Assembly (NCBI GenBank): GCA_032433765.1
Contig: JAVIAB010000139.1
Span: 48,648,240 to 48,712,239 of the forward strand
Length of the DNA: 64,000 bases
Source: Megaustenia siamemsis
Taxonomy: Eukaryota > Mollusca > Gastropoda > Stylommatophora > Ariophantidae
Direction of reading: 5' to 3'
The position numbers were made by a program, and so were the translations under genes. Shown piece after piece: positions 1-11,649 of the stretch; the stretch's first letter is position 1; each line of letters begins with the position of its first letter. Below the pieces are notes generated by a model, which saw only the letters and a program-made list of their open reading frames with translations, had not been told where the DNA came from and made no database searches.

Positions 1-393
1 AATCCGTCCGTGCTTTCTTCGTGGCTTTACCAAACCTGCATCTCTGGGTAGAGACATCCAATGTCTAGCCCTGTCTGATAACGATAAAAAACAGGAGGTC
101 ATGTGCGCACTGTGCACGCGCTGAAGTAAAACATGTAGGCAAATATGGCGCTGTACAAACACAAATTTGTTACAGATAAAAACCGTTAAAATACCTCGGC
201 AACTTTAATTAAAGTCTAGTCTAAACCATCGTCAGTGCTGTCACTAATGTATAGCTCACACTGCGCGCTGGGGGGAAGTACTATATAGAGAGGTAGACGT
301 TATATGGAAATAAACGTGCAATGAATATGTAATAAACTAAACCAAACAACTTAATGACACACAAACATCTATTAAGACAACGAGCTATCTGGG
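1..393. other. No gene seen; possible old dispersed repeat at 50-130
   Basis: No ORF or RNA gene is supported here. Positions 50-130 resemble 39,490-39,570: both hold ATGTCT-GCCCT, a short A-run, then a GCACACTGTGCACG-like block in the same order. I infer a degraded dispersed repeat; edges are not defined. Confidence 0.35.
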
Positions 394-632
394 GGCCTCG
401 GTAACCGTAGTTGGGGAGATCATCCGACTGGGCTACCGATGTTCGGACAACCCGTGTTGATTCCCGCTGGAAGAAGTGTGAGTTGTACTCGTCGTTGGAA
501 AAAAAAATACCCCCGCGGTCGACTCAGCCGCTGGCAGAAATGGATACCAGGGTGAGAAATGCCGGCTCGCATTGTGAGTTTCGATGCTTGAAGCGACATT
601 AACCAGAAGTCTCCGAACACTTCTGGATAGGC
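394..632 (+). mobile_element. SINE-2 copy, tRNA-derived SINE
   Basis: The segment begins GGCCTCGGTAACCGTAG, has a B-box-like GTTGATTCCCGC about 60 bases in, and continues through CCCGCGGTCGACTCAGC and GGCAGAAATGG to GGATAGGCGG. The same order recurs at 20,213-20,547 with roughly 80% similarity by eye, so this is a dispersed family and not a gene. Head structure (A/B boxes) is what tRNA-derived SINEs use for pol III transcription; the A box is degenerate. The copy ends earlier than the other one, which carries a CTTTTACC-type tail. The 13-bp ATCAACGCATTGG is present twice directly after it (634-659). Confidence 0.75.
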
Positions 633-1759
633 GGATCAACGCATTGGATCAACGCATTGGATAATGATCATGAGTCTAATGAGATTATTTATTAGATAAA
701 TTTCCCTAAATTAAATTAGTTGGTCGACAAAGTGAGCCCATTGAACAAGATAATCATCAGGATTTTCTGTAAATAAAATCAAGAGCTTTATAAAAGCCGA
801 GATGGTTCTGAACGTACATTTTTAGAGCTTTAGTAGTCCTGAGATAATTATTTTATAACGAGAATTGGCTCCAGTTTACATTCTCATGTTGTTAACAACG
901 ATAACACATATGTCAGTGCACCAGTGCTGGTATATTATGATATTCTCCTTTAATTAGATGGGATGATCGAGTTCCGCCCAACTTTATCGAAAAAAAATAC
1001 TAACTAAAATAATCGTCTTGCTCCGTTCGTTTCTTGTCCTTACATCTCATGGCCTATCTTTTATAGTTTTAAGACATACCTCTCTCACATACGCGTTCCC
1101 AGTTTCAAATGTGTCTAAAGTATGCAACAGAATGTCACCCAGGAATATAGTGCACTGCAACGGCATTCGATAAATCAACGTATCTTAGCAAACTAGTGCA
1201 GACAGTTGGCGTGGTTCTCTAGTTTTGATATATTCAGCAAGATGGAATAAATGTTTGACAGAATGCCGAACTAGCTCTTACTGCTCCAGATAATAATACT
1301 TAACAGGCATTTGCGCGGACCAAACATGTCTCGAGAACATCAAGGATTAGAGTCAACAATCTGGGCCAGCAACTGGCATCAACTGGGGAAATAATCTTTT
1401 TGAGGTGTACACCTCACTTTTGGCGGCAAAAAATGACCTACTTTTTCTAGCCAATCATTGAAGGTGATGTTTGGGAATACAATACGTTAGAAGTGTGAAG
1501 TGTACGTTTACTTCACACAGTTTTTGGGAAACTCTATATGGAGGGTTACAGCAGGGGTATCTGATCATCAGAAACAACTCGTCAATCAGATTTATCTTCG
1601 TGAGGCAAGCGGGTTCATGAGTCTTTTTGTAGTGGGGACTATGAGAGTCACGTGATGAGTGAAAGATGTAAAAATAATCCTGACATTTACGAATTCCTGA
1701 GACTAGCAATGTATAAAAATAGACGTTATAAATTGTTACGAGCAGCAATATAGACAAAT
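633..1759. other. AT-rich spacer, no gene seen
   Basis: Apart from the 13-bp direct duplication at its left edge I see no coding, RNA or recognisable repeat content. ORFs on either strand are short and unlike known proteins. Confidence 0.5.
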
Positions 1760-2087
1760 ATAGAACAATAGAGAATGTTAGCGTGCAAATGGTGTCTTCT
1801 GTAGAACAATAGAGAATGTTAACGTGCAAATGGTGTCTTCTGTAGAACAATAGAGAATGTTAACGTGCAAATGGTGTCTTCTGTAGAACAATAGAGAATG
1901 TTAGCGTGCAAATGGTGTCTTCTGTAGAACAATAGAGAATGTTAGCGTGCAAATGGTGTCTTCTGTAGAACAATAGAGAATGTTAGCGTGCAAATGGTGT
2001 CTTCTGTAGAACAATAGAGAATGTTAGCGTGCAAATGGTGTCTTCTGTAGAACAATAGAGAATGTTAGCGTGCAAATGGTGTCTTCT
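1760..2087. repeat. 41-bp minisatellite, 8 copies
   Basis: Unit starts GTAGAACAATAGAGAATGTT and ends GGTGTCTTCT; starts fall at 1760, 1801, 1842, 1883, 1924, 1965, 2006 and 2047. Copies are nearly identical (T/A change at the GTTAGC/GTTAAC site only), so the array is young or homogenised. Confidence 0.97.
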
Positions 2088-2690
2088 GTTATACAGTACT
2101 GACAACATATGGGCACGGTTTTTTCAGGACTTAGCCGGGGTGGGTGGGTATGTGTGCGTATGTGTGTGTGTGGAATAGTCTCTCCCTTCCCCCGGGATTT
2201 AGAAAATACCCCCCTCCCCCGGCGGAGAATTATAAAAATCAATAATCAAATTTATATTACTCGTCATAAAACATTAATATTGTTGCAATATTACAATTAT
2301 TGGTTAATTGTGAATTATAACAATGAACATGAACACAATTAATTGTATGGGAAGCTTTTAGTAATCCTATATTAAAGTAAAGTTGTGACAGCAAGCTGAG
2401 TTAGGTTTGACAACACAAATACACAATTTGTATGTTGGGCCTTATATATATTTTCGAACAAAACAGTTTTTCTTTATTGAGGTTGTTTGGTTGTTGTTTT
2501 TTGTTTTAGAAAATGAACTAACTAATGAGTATTCAGATACCAGGCTTTCATAATGAGTGGTAAGCGCAATGTTTTGTCATATTTGACAACTTCTACAACA
2601 AAGTTGGAGCCTGATACCTGCACCGTTGACCGTGTCTTTGAATGTGATTTCTGTGAAAAGCTCACCGAAGATACTGGCAGTCCTCTTATT

Positions 2691-2783
2691 CAGACAACTA
2701 CCACAGCAACATGTTTCCTCACAGACAACTACCACAGCAACATGTTTCCTCACAGACAACTACCACAGCAACATGTTTCCTCA
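2691..2783. repeat. 31-bp tandem repeat, 3 copies, inside the hAT fossil
   Basis: Unit begins CAGACAACTACC and ends GTTTCCTCA; starts at 2691, 2722 and 2753. As 31 is not a multiple of 3, the expansion shifts the transposase frame: the upstream MSGKRN frame and the downstream PVPIPTASSSGHTLRTSYKS frame differ. Confidence 0.95.
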
Positions 2784-2921
2784 CGATCCAGTGCCCATAC
2801 CAACTGCCAGTTCATCTGGACATACTCTGAGAACTAGCTATAAGTCTGTGTATAGAGTTATTGATTCTTCGCCAGGTAAATATAATTCACTTGTTAAAAT
2901 TAAAGACCGAGTAGTGCTTTT

Positions 2922-3373
2922 ACAAGAAAAAGAGTTCTTAAATGTTATGTAGAGCCAGTCTTGACATATGGATCCGAATCATGGACAATAGGACAACAGA
3001 CAAGAAAATCACTGGAGTCTGTAGAAATGTGGTTTTACAGAAGAATATTGAGAGTACCATGGACAGCTAAGAAGAGTAATGAAAATGTTCTGAGAGAGGT
3101 CAAAGCAAAAAGAGAGCTAATTTCCAATATTAGGAAGAGATAATCATCATTTTTTGGCCATGTAATGAGAAGAGAACAACTGGAATATATTGTAACAACT
3201 GGGAAAATCGAGGGACGAAGAGATAGAGGGAAGCAGAGAGAAAAAATAACAGACAGCTTAAGAGAATGGCTTGGCAGAAGGTCAACAACAGAAATGATAA
3301 ATAGCTGCCGAGATCGAGGGTTGTGGAGAAACATGATCACCTACGCCAGTAGGCACGGTACTTGATGATGATG
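2922..3373 (+). mobile_element. LINE-A 3' fragment (5'-truncated) inserted in the hAT fossil
   Basis: Encodes the C-terminal end of a reverse transcriptase polyprotein: ESWTIGQQTRKSLESVEMW, YRRILRVPWTAKKSNENVL, FFGHVMRREQLEYIVTTG and ending YASRHGT, followed by a GATGATGATG tail. The frame is open except for a TAA at 3,141-3,143 where sister copies have CAA. AGTGCTTTT flanks it at 2,913-2,921 and 3,374-3,382 as a 9-bp target-site duplication. The catalytic YADD part is missing by 5' truncation. Clade not resolved; no RNase H follows the RT in this family. Confidence 0.92.
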
Positions 3374-3869
3374 AGTGCTTTTTTGTTGCGTTTGTTCTAG
3401 ATCCTATCTAAATGATGCAAACAAACTTCAGAAAACTCTAAAGGTGTCTTTATGAATGTAACTTTCACTAATTATAAGAAGATAAAAAAAATGACTGGGA
3501 AAATGAAGAAAAAAAAACACGATTCCTCTGAATACCATAAAAATGCAATCGACAAAGATAATCTCCATATTTTGCATGAAAGGAGACATATTCACTCTAT
3601 CGTACATCTGCAATGCAAAATTGATATTGAAGAAACTATGTATGTTTTCAGCATTTTGATGAGAAATGTATATTTCCTAGCGAAGGCAGCTTACACAAGC
3701 AAATATAACACATGGTGAGAAATGTGATGGGACCGTGTGTTAAGCGTTGAAGAGTTGAAGTGACTAGCTTCAGAAACATAGTGGACGAACAACATATTGT
3801 AGTAAAGACACAGCTTGTGACATGTTACGTGGGATATGTACTTATGAACAACATGCTACTGAAGTTAAG
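3374..3869 (+). other. Probable middle part of the hAT fossil
   Basis: No separate gene. The frame ending ETMYVFSILMRNVYFLAKA fits the N-terminal half of a DUF4371/hAT protein (segment before the catalytic core), so I treat this as the decayed continuation of the transposase. Confidence 0.5.
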
Positions 3870-5632
3870 GGGAAACCAATTGTTCTAATGCCTGATGAAT
3901 CCACACACTTCCTACAAATATGTCTATGTGTGTGATATATGTGACAGACTGTGGAGAAATTATAGACATTTTTCTGCATAATTTTACTTCAAATACAGCT
4001 GAAACCATCACAAACTTCATTGAAAGTGAAATAAATAAACGAGGTATGTCATTTGGTAAATTTATTGCTTGTGGACTTGATGGGGGTTTCAATTGTTCAG
4101 TCAGTATCTCCGGAGTTCACTAAAGGGTGAATTGTAGGACAAACATTGTAGGGCTCATGTATTGTCACTTGCAGTGACAAGTGCAAGACATCGGTTCCCA
4201 TGCGTGACATTTTTTTGTTATATAATCAGAGACACATATAAGCTGTTCCATCAATCTAGAAAAGGGTTTTCAAAGAAAGTTTTCCGTGACATTCAAACAA
4301 TGTCAGAAGATCACGTGCTGAGAATTCCAGAGGATACAGATGTGCGATCGCTCAATCAGTATAACATTATTCAAGACATTAGGAGATTTGTTCTAAGTCA
4401 ATCATGATGACTTGTGAGCATTTACATAAGGATTGGGAAGATCTAGCTTCGTTGGCTGGAGGATTACTTCTAGAAGTGAAACAATCGACTTTCTTGTTAA
4501 CACTTTGACTGTTGATGGAGAAATGGGAGCTACTTTTAATTTAAGAAAATGCTTGCAGAAGCTGGAATGTCAGTTGACAATTCTATCAAAGCTAATTTCC
4601 AGCAAACCTTTACACTTAAAATCAATATCTGCTGATGTTTAGAAAGCAGATAAAACATGAACATAGTGATTTTACCGAAACATATAACCATAAAGAATTG
4701 AAAGATAAAATGTTACACATCCGAACAATAAAAACAGATGTCTCTGATGATAAAACTTGTTTGCAGACTCTTGCTAAATTCACAGATACTGTAATATCTT
4801 AAATTGACAAAGGTTTAGTAAGCAAGCCTCGGAATTAATTTCAACATATTCATTTTTGAAATCATTTCGTCACATACAGCAGAAAAAGAGTAAGATGTTA
4901 ACATTCAAGGCGGGCCCACCTTCCCAAGAGTGTCAAGAAGCTAACGGTCGAAACACTTGCTCGACGGGGTCTACTTCTGATGATCAGATTGCCTCCTGCT
5001 GCGAAGCTCTGTACAAAGAGTTTCCTACTACCGTGTCAGTAGTTACAAGATCATTTGCAAGCAGATCAGAAGTCTTGTAAATATTTGGCTTAAAATGTGA
5101 GCGGCAATGTATCACCTTTAAAATACATTCTTCAAACTTCAACTGGCTATGATGAACGAAAAGAAAATAGTTTAACAACATTTAGTGCACCAAAATCAAA
5201 CAGCCACCGTTGAAAGGTCCTTTAGCGGTAAGAACAGAATAATGACTCCATTAAGAATAATAATAATAATGACTCCAGCTAGAAGATAGTTCATTGGATC
5301 ACTGCTTGAGGATTTCTATTGAAGGAGAGAGATTCCAAGTGAAGAATTTGTATACAAAAGTCTGGAGCTCTATACCATTAACAAAGAAAAGGCTTTAAAT
5401 GAGAACCTAAACAAGAGACAGATGCTACAAAAAAGTGAGAGAGATTTTTTAAGACTTTCAATTGTCTTTCCTTTAAAAGAACCGTCCCCGTCAATATTAT
5501 CTGCTATATAAACATTGCCTTTGGGTCTCACCGGAATGTGCGGAGGTCGATCTCAGTAATAAAAATTAAATTCTAATTGCCCGGCCGTACACACGCCATT
5601 CATTAAATGACAAGTAAGTTGTTTGTCTGTTC

Positions 5633-5676
5633 GCAATCCTAAGTGTCCATCTCTATGTTGGCATTTCTAAGTGTCT
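5633..5676. repeat. Left remnant of the 28-bp minisatellite
   Basis: Two partial units (CCTAAGTGTCCATCTCTATG and following GGCATTTCTAAGTGTCT) match the array that resumes at 6,539. The two parts are separated by the LINE-D insertion. Confidence 0.85.
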
Positions 5677-6538
5677 GTTCTGAGCAAATCTTTAAAAACA
5701 TCACAGAGATGCCAGGCCTAAACATTAATGGAAAGATAATCAATAACCTAAGATTTGCTTTTGATACTATACTACTAGCAGAAAATCCTAAAGATCTACA
5801 ACAATTAATTAATGTAATAAACATGACAAGCAAAAAATATGGACTAGATATGGATATCATAAAGACTAAAACTATGATGATAAACAAAGAAATTCTCAAG
5901 ACCTACAATTAAATATCAAAGTTGAAGGAATACATCTGGAGACAGTTCAGAGCTACAACTACCTGGGACATACTATAATCAGTGATGGAAAATATACATC
6001 TGAAAAAAAAACAAAAGAATACGTATGGCAAAAAGTAATTTTAATGCCATGAAAAATATACTAACATCAAAATAAATAACACCAGGGCTAAAACTAAGAA
6101 TAGCAAAATGTTACATCTTCTCAACATTCCTGTATGGTGCAGAAACATGGACATTAGACCAGAAAACAGAACAGAAAATTGAAGCCTTTGAAATGTGGAT
6201 ATATAGAAGAATAGGCAGAGTTGGATGGAAAGAAAAAAAACAAACGATGAAGTTTTAAAACAACAAAAAATGAAAATAGAACTACTAAACACAATTAGAA
6301 CAAGACAAATAGAATTTCTGGGGCATGTTAAAAGACACAACAGCCTAATAAAAGTAATATTGGAAGGGAAAATGCAAAGTAAAAGAGGCAGAGGCAGACC
6401 AAGACTAACATGGGCGAGAAATATCAAAAGATGGACAAGTCAACGTATGACAATCTGCACCATCAAAGCAAGAAACAGAGTAGAATGGCGCTCCGTTGTA
6501 GCCAACCTTCGATGCGGAGACAGCACTCAATGATAATG
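5677..6538 (+). mobile_element. LINE-D, 5'-truncated RT fragment inside a minisatellite
   Basis: Starts in the RT palm region, SEQIFKNITEMPGLNINGK then NNLRFAFDTILLAENPKDL, where the YADD box has become FAFD. It passes through several frameshifts and finishes with RQIEFLGHVKRHNS, KRGRGRPRLTWARNI, RVEWRSVVANLRCGDSTQ and tandem stops TGATAA. The KRGRGRPR-x-TW and R-x-WR motifs are typical of LINE RT C-termini. AAGTGTCT borders both ends (5,669-5,676 and 6,539-6,546), consistent with an 8-bp target duplication, although the array itself repeats similar sequence. Not functional. Confidence 0.88.
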
Positions 6539-6995
6539 AAGTGTCTATTTTTATATTGGCATTCCTAAGTGGCTATCTCTAAATTGGCATTCCTAAGTGC
6601 CTATATCTATATTGGCATTCCTAAGTAGCTATCTCTATATTGGCATTCCTAAGTGCCTGTATCTATGTTAGCATTCCTAAGTGGCTATATCTATGTTGGC
6701 ATTCCTAAGTGGCTATCTCTATATTGGCATTCCTAAGTGCCTATATCTATGTTGGCATTCCTAAGTGCCTATATCTATGTTGGCATTCCTAAGTAGCTAT
6801 CTCTATATTGGCATTCCTAAGTGCCTATATCTATGTTGACATTCCCAAATGGCTATCTCTATAGTGGCATTCCTAAGTGCCTATATATCTATGTTGGCAT
6901 TCCAAGGTGCTCTATCTAAATGAATTAAGAAGCACTAAATACTCTCTATTTCTATATTGACATTCTTAGATGCTCTATTTCTATTATTTTATTTC
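6539..6995. repeat. 28-bp minisatellite, about 13 units plus degenerate end
   Basis: Unit of the form GTGCCTATATCTATGTTGGC plus ATTCCTAA, period 28 (e.g. GGCATTCC at 6,558 and 6,586). Units alternate between GTGGCTATCTCTATATT and GTGCCTATATCTATGTT types; regularity is lost after about 6,910. Confidence 0.95.
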
Positions 6996-8317
6996 TGAAG
7001 GGCCCTACTTGTATTGTACGGCAGTCTTATTACCTTTCTGTCCCTACTGAAACCTTACAGATATCTGTATAAGTTATTGCCTACTAGCCTTTACAAGTGA
7101 GTCGTCAGCCAATTTCCGAAGTCAAATTGCTACCTGTCTCCATAATTGAGCTCTTTACCTGTCGTTTCACCTATATGACCTGTATGTACGAATACCTGTT
7201 TTGTCTTTCTTAAGTGTCATGTACAATTTCTCACCTGACTTTCATAAGCGAATTATCTGTTTGACTTTATCGATCAAGTTGCTTTCTGTGTATTCATTTC
7301 TTCGAATTTTCTTTCCTTTCCTCTGTTTAAACAATCGGTATGTATATTTAACCCCCCCCCCCCACACACACACACACACACATACACACATACTATCTTT
7401 CTGAAACAAGCTCAAACAAAGAAACTCTTAAGAGTGTACCCAACTAATGAAGAAAGAAACAAGCAAATTACACAAATTGCGTTAAAATAAAAATTTGACA
7501 CAGAAACACAAATTTAAGCAGAAAAAAAAGACAAACACGCGGGATATTGAACAAACACGCATGGCAATCAAACACGTGCGAAAGCTATGTTATATTCCAT
7601 CATAAAGTGAGGGTGATTATGAATACAACCAAGAATGGGACAATTGACAAGGAGGGAAAAATCAATCCACTTTCCGAACGTGCAAGAATGAATCCATAAA
7701 TTGATTTCACGGCTTGACTACCTCTGTCATGTTATCAACCATAAATTGCCATCTTTCTTGGAGGAGAAAACCTTCGACAGCTTGAGTGGGCTGTCCCAGT
7801 TAATAGCTTCTTGTTGTCACGAGTAATGGTTAATAGCTGGCAGAGCACACATCAACGCACTATCGGCAGCTACAAAGGTGATCATGCATTGTCAGGAAAC
7901 ATCCAAATGTTTTAATATATTTAATGCATATAATTCCTGTAACTCGTTGTTAGACACATCTCTTATTAGTCCACTTAAACTCCACAATTGTATAAATGTA
8001 GTCTCAATTATCATCTTGTTTAAAGTAAACGTTTAACATTGCAACGCTTATTATTTAGCTCTTTTCCATAAGAAACATCCGAACTACATGCGGTTTCGAA
8101 GCTAATAATTGTATTGGAAATCAAAATATATCCAACTAATTTGAATTTTTTGTCTTAGATATCACTTTTTTTCAAGATATTTTCTTGAGTTTTATCTTGT
8201 TGGAATGTAGTCTGTTTTTGGTATGCATCTATTTCAAGATAAACTAATGAGGTGTGTTTTACTCCAACCTACTCTATTCGAAATAAACTTATTTCAAGTT
8301 CATCTATTGAAAGTAAT
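6996..8317. other. AT-rich spacer with a C-run and CA microsatellite at 7,352-7,390
   Basis: A run of 12 C is followed by (CA)n with one TA interruption. No gene is supported elsewhere in this stretch; 8,150-8,310 is TTTCAAG-rich and may be a very decayed repeat. Confidence 0.5.
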
Positions 8318-8330
8318 AATTTCGAATGTA

Positions 8331-8596
8331 AAAAAAAAAAAAAAAAAGTAAAGTAGCCCCGTCATGCCAAGTGGCGTATATGGAAATATGGTGTTAGTGA
8401 CCCTATATTTTACAGACCTTCAGCACATTATTTTTGGGTAATGTGATCGGTATTACGCCCGTGCTGCTTTACTTTCCCAGAAAAAATCCGGTACCCATTT
8501 AAGGCTGGGTGAACCCGGAAGCCGTCGGTTGGGATCGAACCCTACCCCTTGTCATTTGTAGTCCAGTTCACTAACCACTGAGCTATCGCGGCTCCC
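8331..8596 (-). mobile_element. SINE-1 copy with target-site duplication
   Basis: On the minus strand it begins GGGAGCCGCGATAGCTCAG, giving a canonical A box (TAGCTCAGTGG) and B box (GGTTCGATCCC), so a tRNA-derived head. The body runs through GTACCGGATTTTTTCTGGG and the CGCCACTTGGCATGACGGG block, ending in a T-rich tail (A-run on the plus strand). AATTTCGAATGTA at 8,318-8,330 and AACTTCGAATGTA at 8,597-8,609 are the target-site duplication with one mismatch. Confidence 0.95.
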
Positions 8597-8835
8597 AACT
8601 TCGAATGTAGACTATTTAAAGTCTGCCTTTTTCAAAACTAACCTTTTCGAATGTAGACTATTTAAAGGCAGCCTTTTTTCAAACTAACCTTTTCGAATGT
8701 AGATTATTTAAAGCCAGTCTTTTTCAAACTAACCTTTTCGAATGTAGATTATTTAAAGCCAGTCTTTTTCAACATAACCTTTTCCAATGTAACTATTTAA
8801 AGTCTGCCTTTTTCAAACTAACCTTTTCGAATGTA
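8597..8835. repeat. 45-46-bp minisatellite, about 5 copies
   Basis: Unit starts TTCGAATGTAGACTATTTAA and ends TTTCAAACTAACCT; TTCGAATG recurs at 8,600, 8,646, 8,692 and 8,737. SINE-1 sits at its left edge and duplicated part of the unit as its target site. Confidence 0.93.
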
Positions 8836-9755
8836 GACTAGCCTATTCTAAATTGCAAATTCATCTCCCATTGTTGCTTGTAAAGTTCATGAATTCTGTA
8901 GATTCGATTTACATATTTAACTTTTAAATGTCTTTTTTTTCCACGGGTCCCTTTATATTTTAATTGTATGCAGTAATATTTATCTCCATTACTTTGTACC
9001 TTGCCAGACGACGTGGGCAATCATGGTTCCGCGTAATGGACTATCCCTAATGCCGTTCATCAGTTATTATTTAATTTGATTGATTATTATTATATTGACC
9101 ATGATATGAATAATAATCATAATGTTAATTATTATTACATAACAGAGTAGAGTATAGATGGAGCAGATGCTCCAGTCGGAAACATTTGTCAATGAAAGTC
9201 CACAGGTAAAAATAAAAAAAAATAGAGTAAAGGTTAAAACACTCACAGAAGAAGATAATAAAATTGAAAAAAATCGGAATAAATTAAATTATACGAAATA
9301 ACAAAATGTATTAAATAGAGCTGATTCTGGGTGTACCTAAAGTAATTGACAATATGGACGATATTTTTTTTTATTGTAAACATAATATATTTATTTTTAA
9401 TTAAAGATAAAATTTTTAAAAAAATGTCAGTTCGAAAGACTGATTCTATTGTAAATGTTGTTCTCCACATGGCAGCAGTTTCATTACAATCAGGAATTCC
9501 CCATACCTGCTTAACCACTTATCACAGAGTTTTTCGAAATGTATCGGTTAATTCTGTTGACAAGGTCGCTACGTGCACGTCCTACTCGACTGCACAGGTG
9601 ACGATTCCAAACCTCCATAGTCCAACAGAACCGAGATACTTGACTTTACTACTGCCTATTTTGGGTGTGGTATACCTTTCATCAGATTATTACTTTCGTT
9701 AACCAGGCTGTGTCATTTATTTCCTTTACCAGAACATTTAGGCTACTTAGAGTCT
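8836..9755. other. AT-rich spacer, no gene supported
   Basis: An ORF at 9,346-9,702 (+, 118 codons) begins in a low-complexity hydrophobic stretch and resembles nothing I know; I do not call it. 9,060-9,140 is a TTATTA/ATAATA-rich low-complexity tract. Confidence 0.45.
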
Positions 9756-10525
9756 GAGTCTGTGCTACCAATATCAGACCTGGGCTCTAGAGTCAAGGAC
9801 AACAAGAAAAATAAGCAGTATCGAGATGAAAGGTGTCAGACGAATGACAGGAAACCGTCTGAGTGATAAGATCAGATACGAAAGAACAGAGAAAAAGCTA
9901 GAAATAACACACCGTTTTAGAGTAAAAAGTAAAGTAAGTACCCCCCGTCACGCCAAGTGGCGTATAGGGAAATATGGTGTTAGTGACCCTATATTTTACA
10001 GACCTTCAGCACATGATTTTTGGGGTAATGTGGTCGGTATTACGCCCGTGCTGCTTTACTTTCCCAGAAAATCCGGTACCCATTTAAGGCTGGGTGAACC
10101 GGAGCCGTCGGTTGGGATCGAACCCTACCCCTTGTCCGTAGTAGTCCAGTTCACTAACCACTGAGCTATCGCGGCTCCCACTAATTTTTAGGGAATTAGT
10201 AAAACCCATGTGTCCTCGCCAGGGTACGAACCCGGCTGTTGCCGTGGTAAGCCACCGCCTATCGATTGCGCTAACCGACACCCACCGTTTTAGAGTACAT
10301 GAAGAAAATACATATACAATTATTTGGCCACGTGATAAGACAGAAAGACCAAAACATAACACAGCGAGCCTCTTTATAAAGTTTGCGAGAACACAAGAGC
10401 AGGAAAAGATGGACTGATTGAATGTTAGAAACATTAAGAAACATAACAGCAGCCAAAAGAGCAAATTACATCATCTCGTGACGCTGAAAGGCAATTGGGA
10501 AAGAAACGTGAATGAAGAAGACAAT
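9756..10525 (+). mobile_element. LINE-C 3' fragment, split by a composite SINE
   Basis: The frame reads KGVRRMTGNRLSDKIRYERTE, then after the SINE block the equivalent of the KxQIKWIGHVTRQKD block as TIIWPRDKTERPKHNT, and ends with the nucleotide equivalent of the SPLDAERQ tail (GACGCTGAAAGGCAA). The same order occurs at 18,326-18,740 without interruption. Frameshifts and stops are present. Upstream RT domain missing. Confidence 0.88.
9925..10282 (-). mobile_element. Composite SINE: SINE-4 head fused to a full SINE-1
   Basis: On the minus strand the insert begins GGGTGTCGGTTAGCGCAATC (tRNA-like A region), has GGGTTCGTACCC as B box, runs to CCCTAAAAATTAGT and then directly joins a complete SINE-1 starting GGGAGCCGCGATAGC, ending in TTTACTTTTTA. 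A single perfect 15-bp duplication, CACCGTTTTAGAGTA, flanks the whole unit at 9,910-9,924 and 10,283-10,297. The SINE-4 tail is not present on the far side of SINE-1, so this is not a simple nested insertion. Confidence 0.93.
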
Positions 10526-10932
10526 CTTAGTCAGTTTTGATTCTCTGACTGTAATGCCTGTAGTCAGCTATGGTTTGCTGCTCTACAAGACGCTACGTCA
10601 CTACTTCGCCAATGAAAATAAAAACCTTTAAGCCTGAAACATATTAAGCCTCAGATTTTTGGTTTTTATTTTTTTTAAAGTGTTCTTACTCGATGTTATA
10701 TCTTTCTTTATATATTTCTTAGGGAAAGCAAACCCGAATAAAATGCTGGCTGAAATCGGATGCACTGGCCACTGGCGCAGAACACAGTGCAACGTATTAA
10801 CGGGTGTTCAGTCAGAGTGGATCTGACAGACTCTAATTGTGATGTTCTGTCTGTGGGGGCGATCAACACACTTAGCCTGACAGCTGATTTCATATGAGAG
10901 TCTGGAATCCTTACTCTGATTGAGTCCTGAAC

Positions 10933-10965
<33 letters not shown>

Positions 10966-11649
10966 TCTTTCCAAATGTTATTTACCAAGCCAGGCACCCA
11001 TTTTCAAGGTTAGATGGACTTCTGCGTGCCCATCTTTGAAAGAGAAATCAACGATCTTTCAAACCCACAAGTTACAATCAAAGTAGGACACAAACATACT
11101 TGTATACCCTACATTTCAATCATTCTGACAGTAGCAGTTCTAACAGCACACGTTAAATGACCTGCCACTCACTGTGAACCTAGTGACCTAAAATATTTTT
11201 ATTGATTTTTACAATCAATGTGATGATTGGCTATTGGATTGACAGACCATTGATTAATTCTTTCTTAAATGCTGGGTAAAAGTGAGCAATTATATTGTTT
11301 GAAATGACTTTCTTATGAAATGAAATTACTTCTTGGCAACCGTTTATTAAGCCGGAGATTAACAATTTCCTGGTGTCACTTTAATATATCTTTCTTTCTG
11401 CCAGTTTGTCAATGCTTTTTGACTTGCCAGTTTTTTTTTTTCTGGCGCCTTATCTGGCTTCCTAGCAATTGAACTAACTTTCTGGCTAGTTGGTTCATTG
11501 AAGGACAGGCCTTAGTTTGTGGGTGGTTCACTGTTGGATTAGCCAGCTAGTTGTTCTATCTCTTCTGTTATATTCTATTCTATTTATGGGATAGGTTTCA
11601 TTGCTGTCGGGGTATCCACATAACCGTCCCACCATTTCTCGATGAAGAC
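10526..11649. other. Spacer with (GA)n at 10,937-10,963; no gene seen
   Basis: One pure GA microsatellite. The rest is unremarkable AT-rich sequence with no ORF I would support. Confidence 0.5.

Larger units (their letters stand above)
2553..5500 (+). pseudogene. hAT-type transposase fossil, interrupted by LINE-A
   Basis: Pieces of one transposase lie in order on the plus strand but in changing frames. The N-terminal part starts MSGKRNVLSYLTTSTTK and has a CDFCEK zinc-ligand pair. The middle holds GEIIDIFLHNFTSNTAETI, then KFIACGLDGG near 4,060. At 4,143-4,210 the reading is HCRAHVLSLAVTSARHR, the block seen in the catalytic half of TTF/DUF4371-type hAT proteins. Near 5,201-5,255 the reading TATVERSFSGKNRIMTPLR matches the hAT C-terminal dimerisation region. 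Frameshifts and stops separate these blocks, LINE-A sits at 2,922-3,373 and a 31-bp triplication at 2,691-2,783. No terminal inverted repeats were found. hAT enzymes cut and paste DNA with 8-bp target duplications; this copy is dead. Confidence 0.8.
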
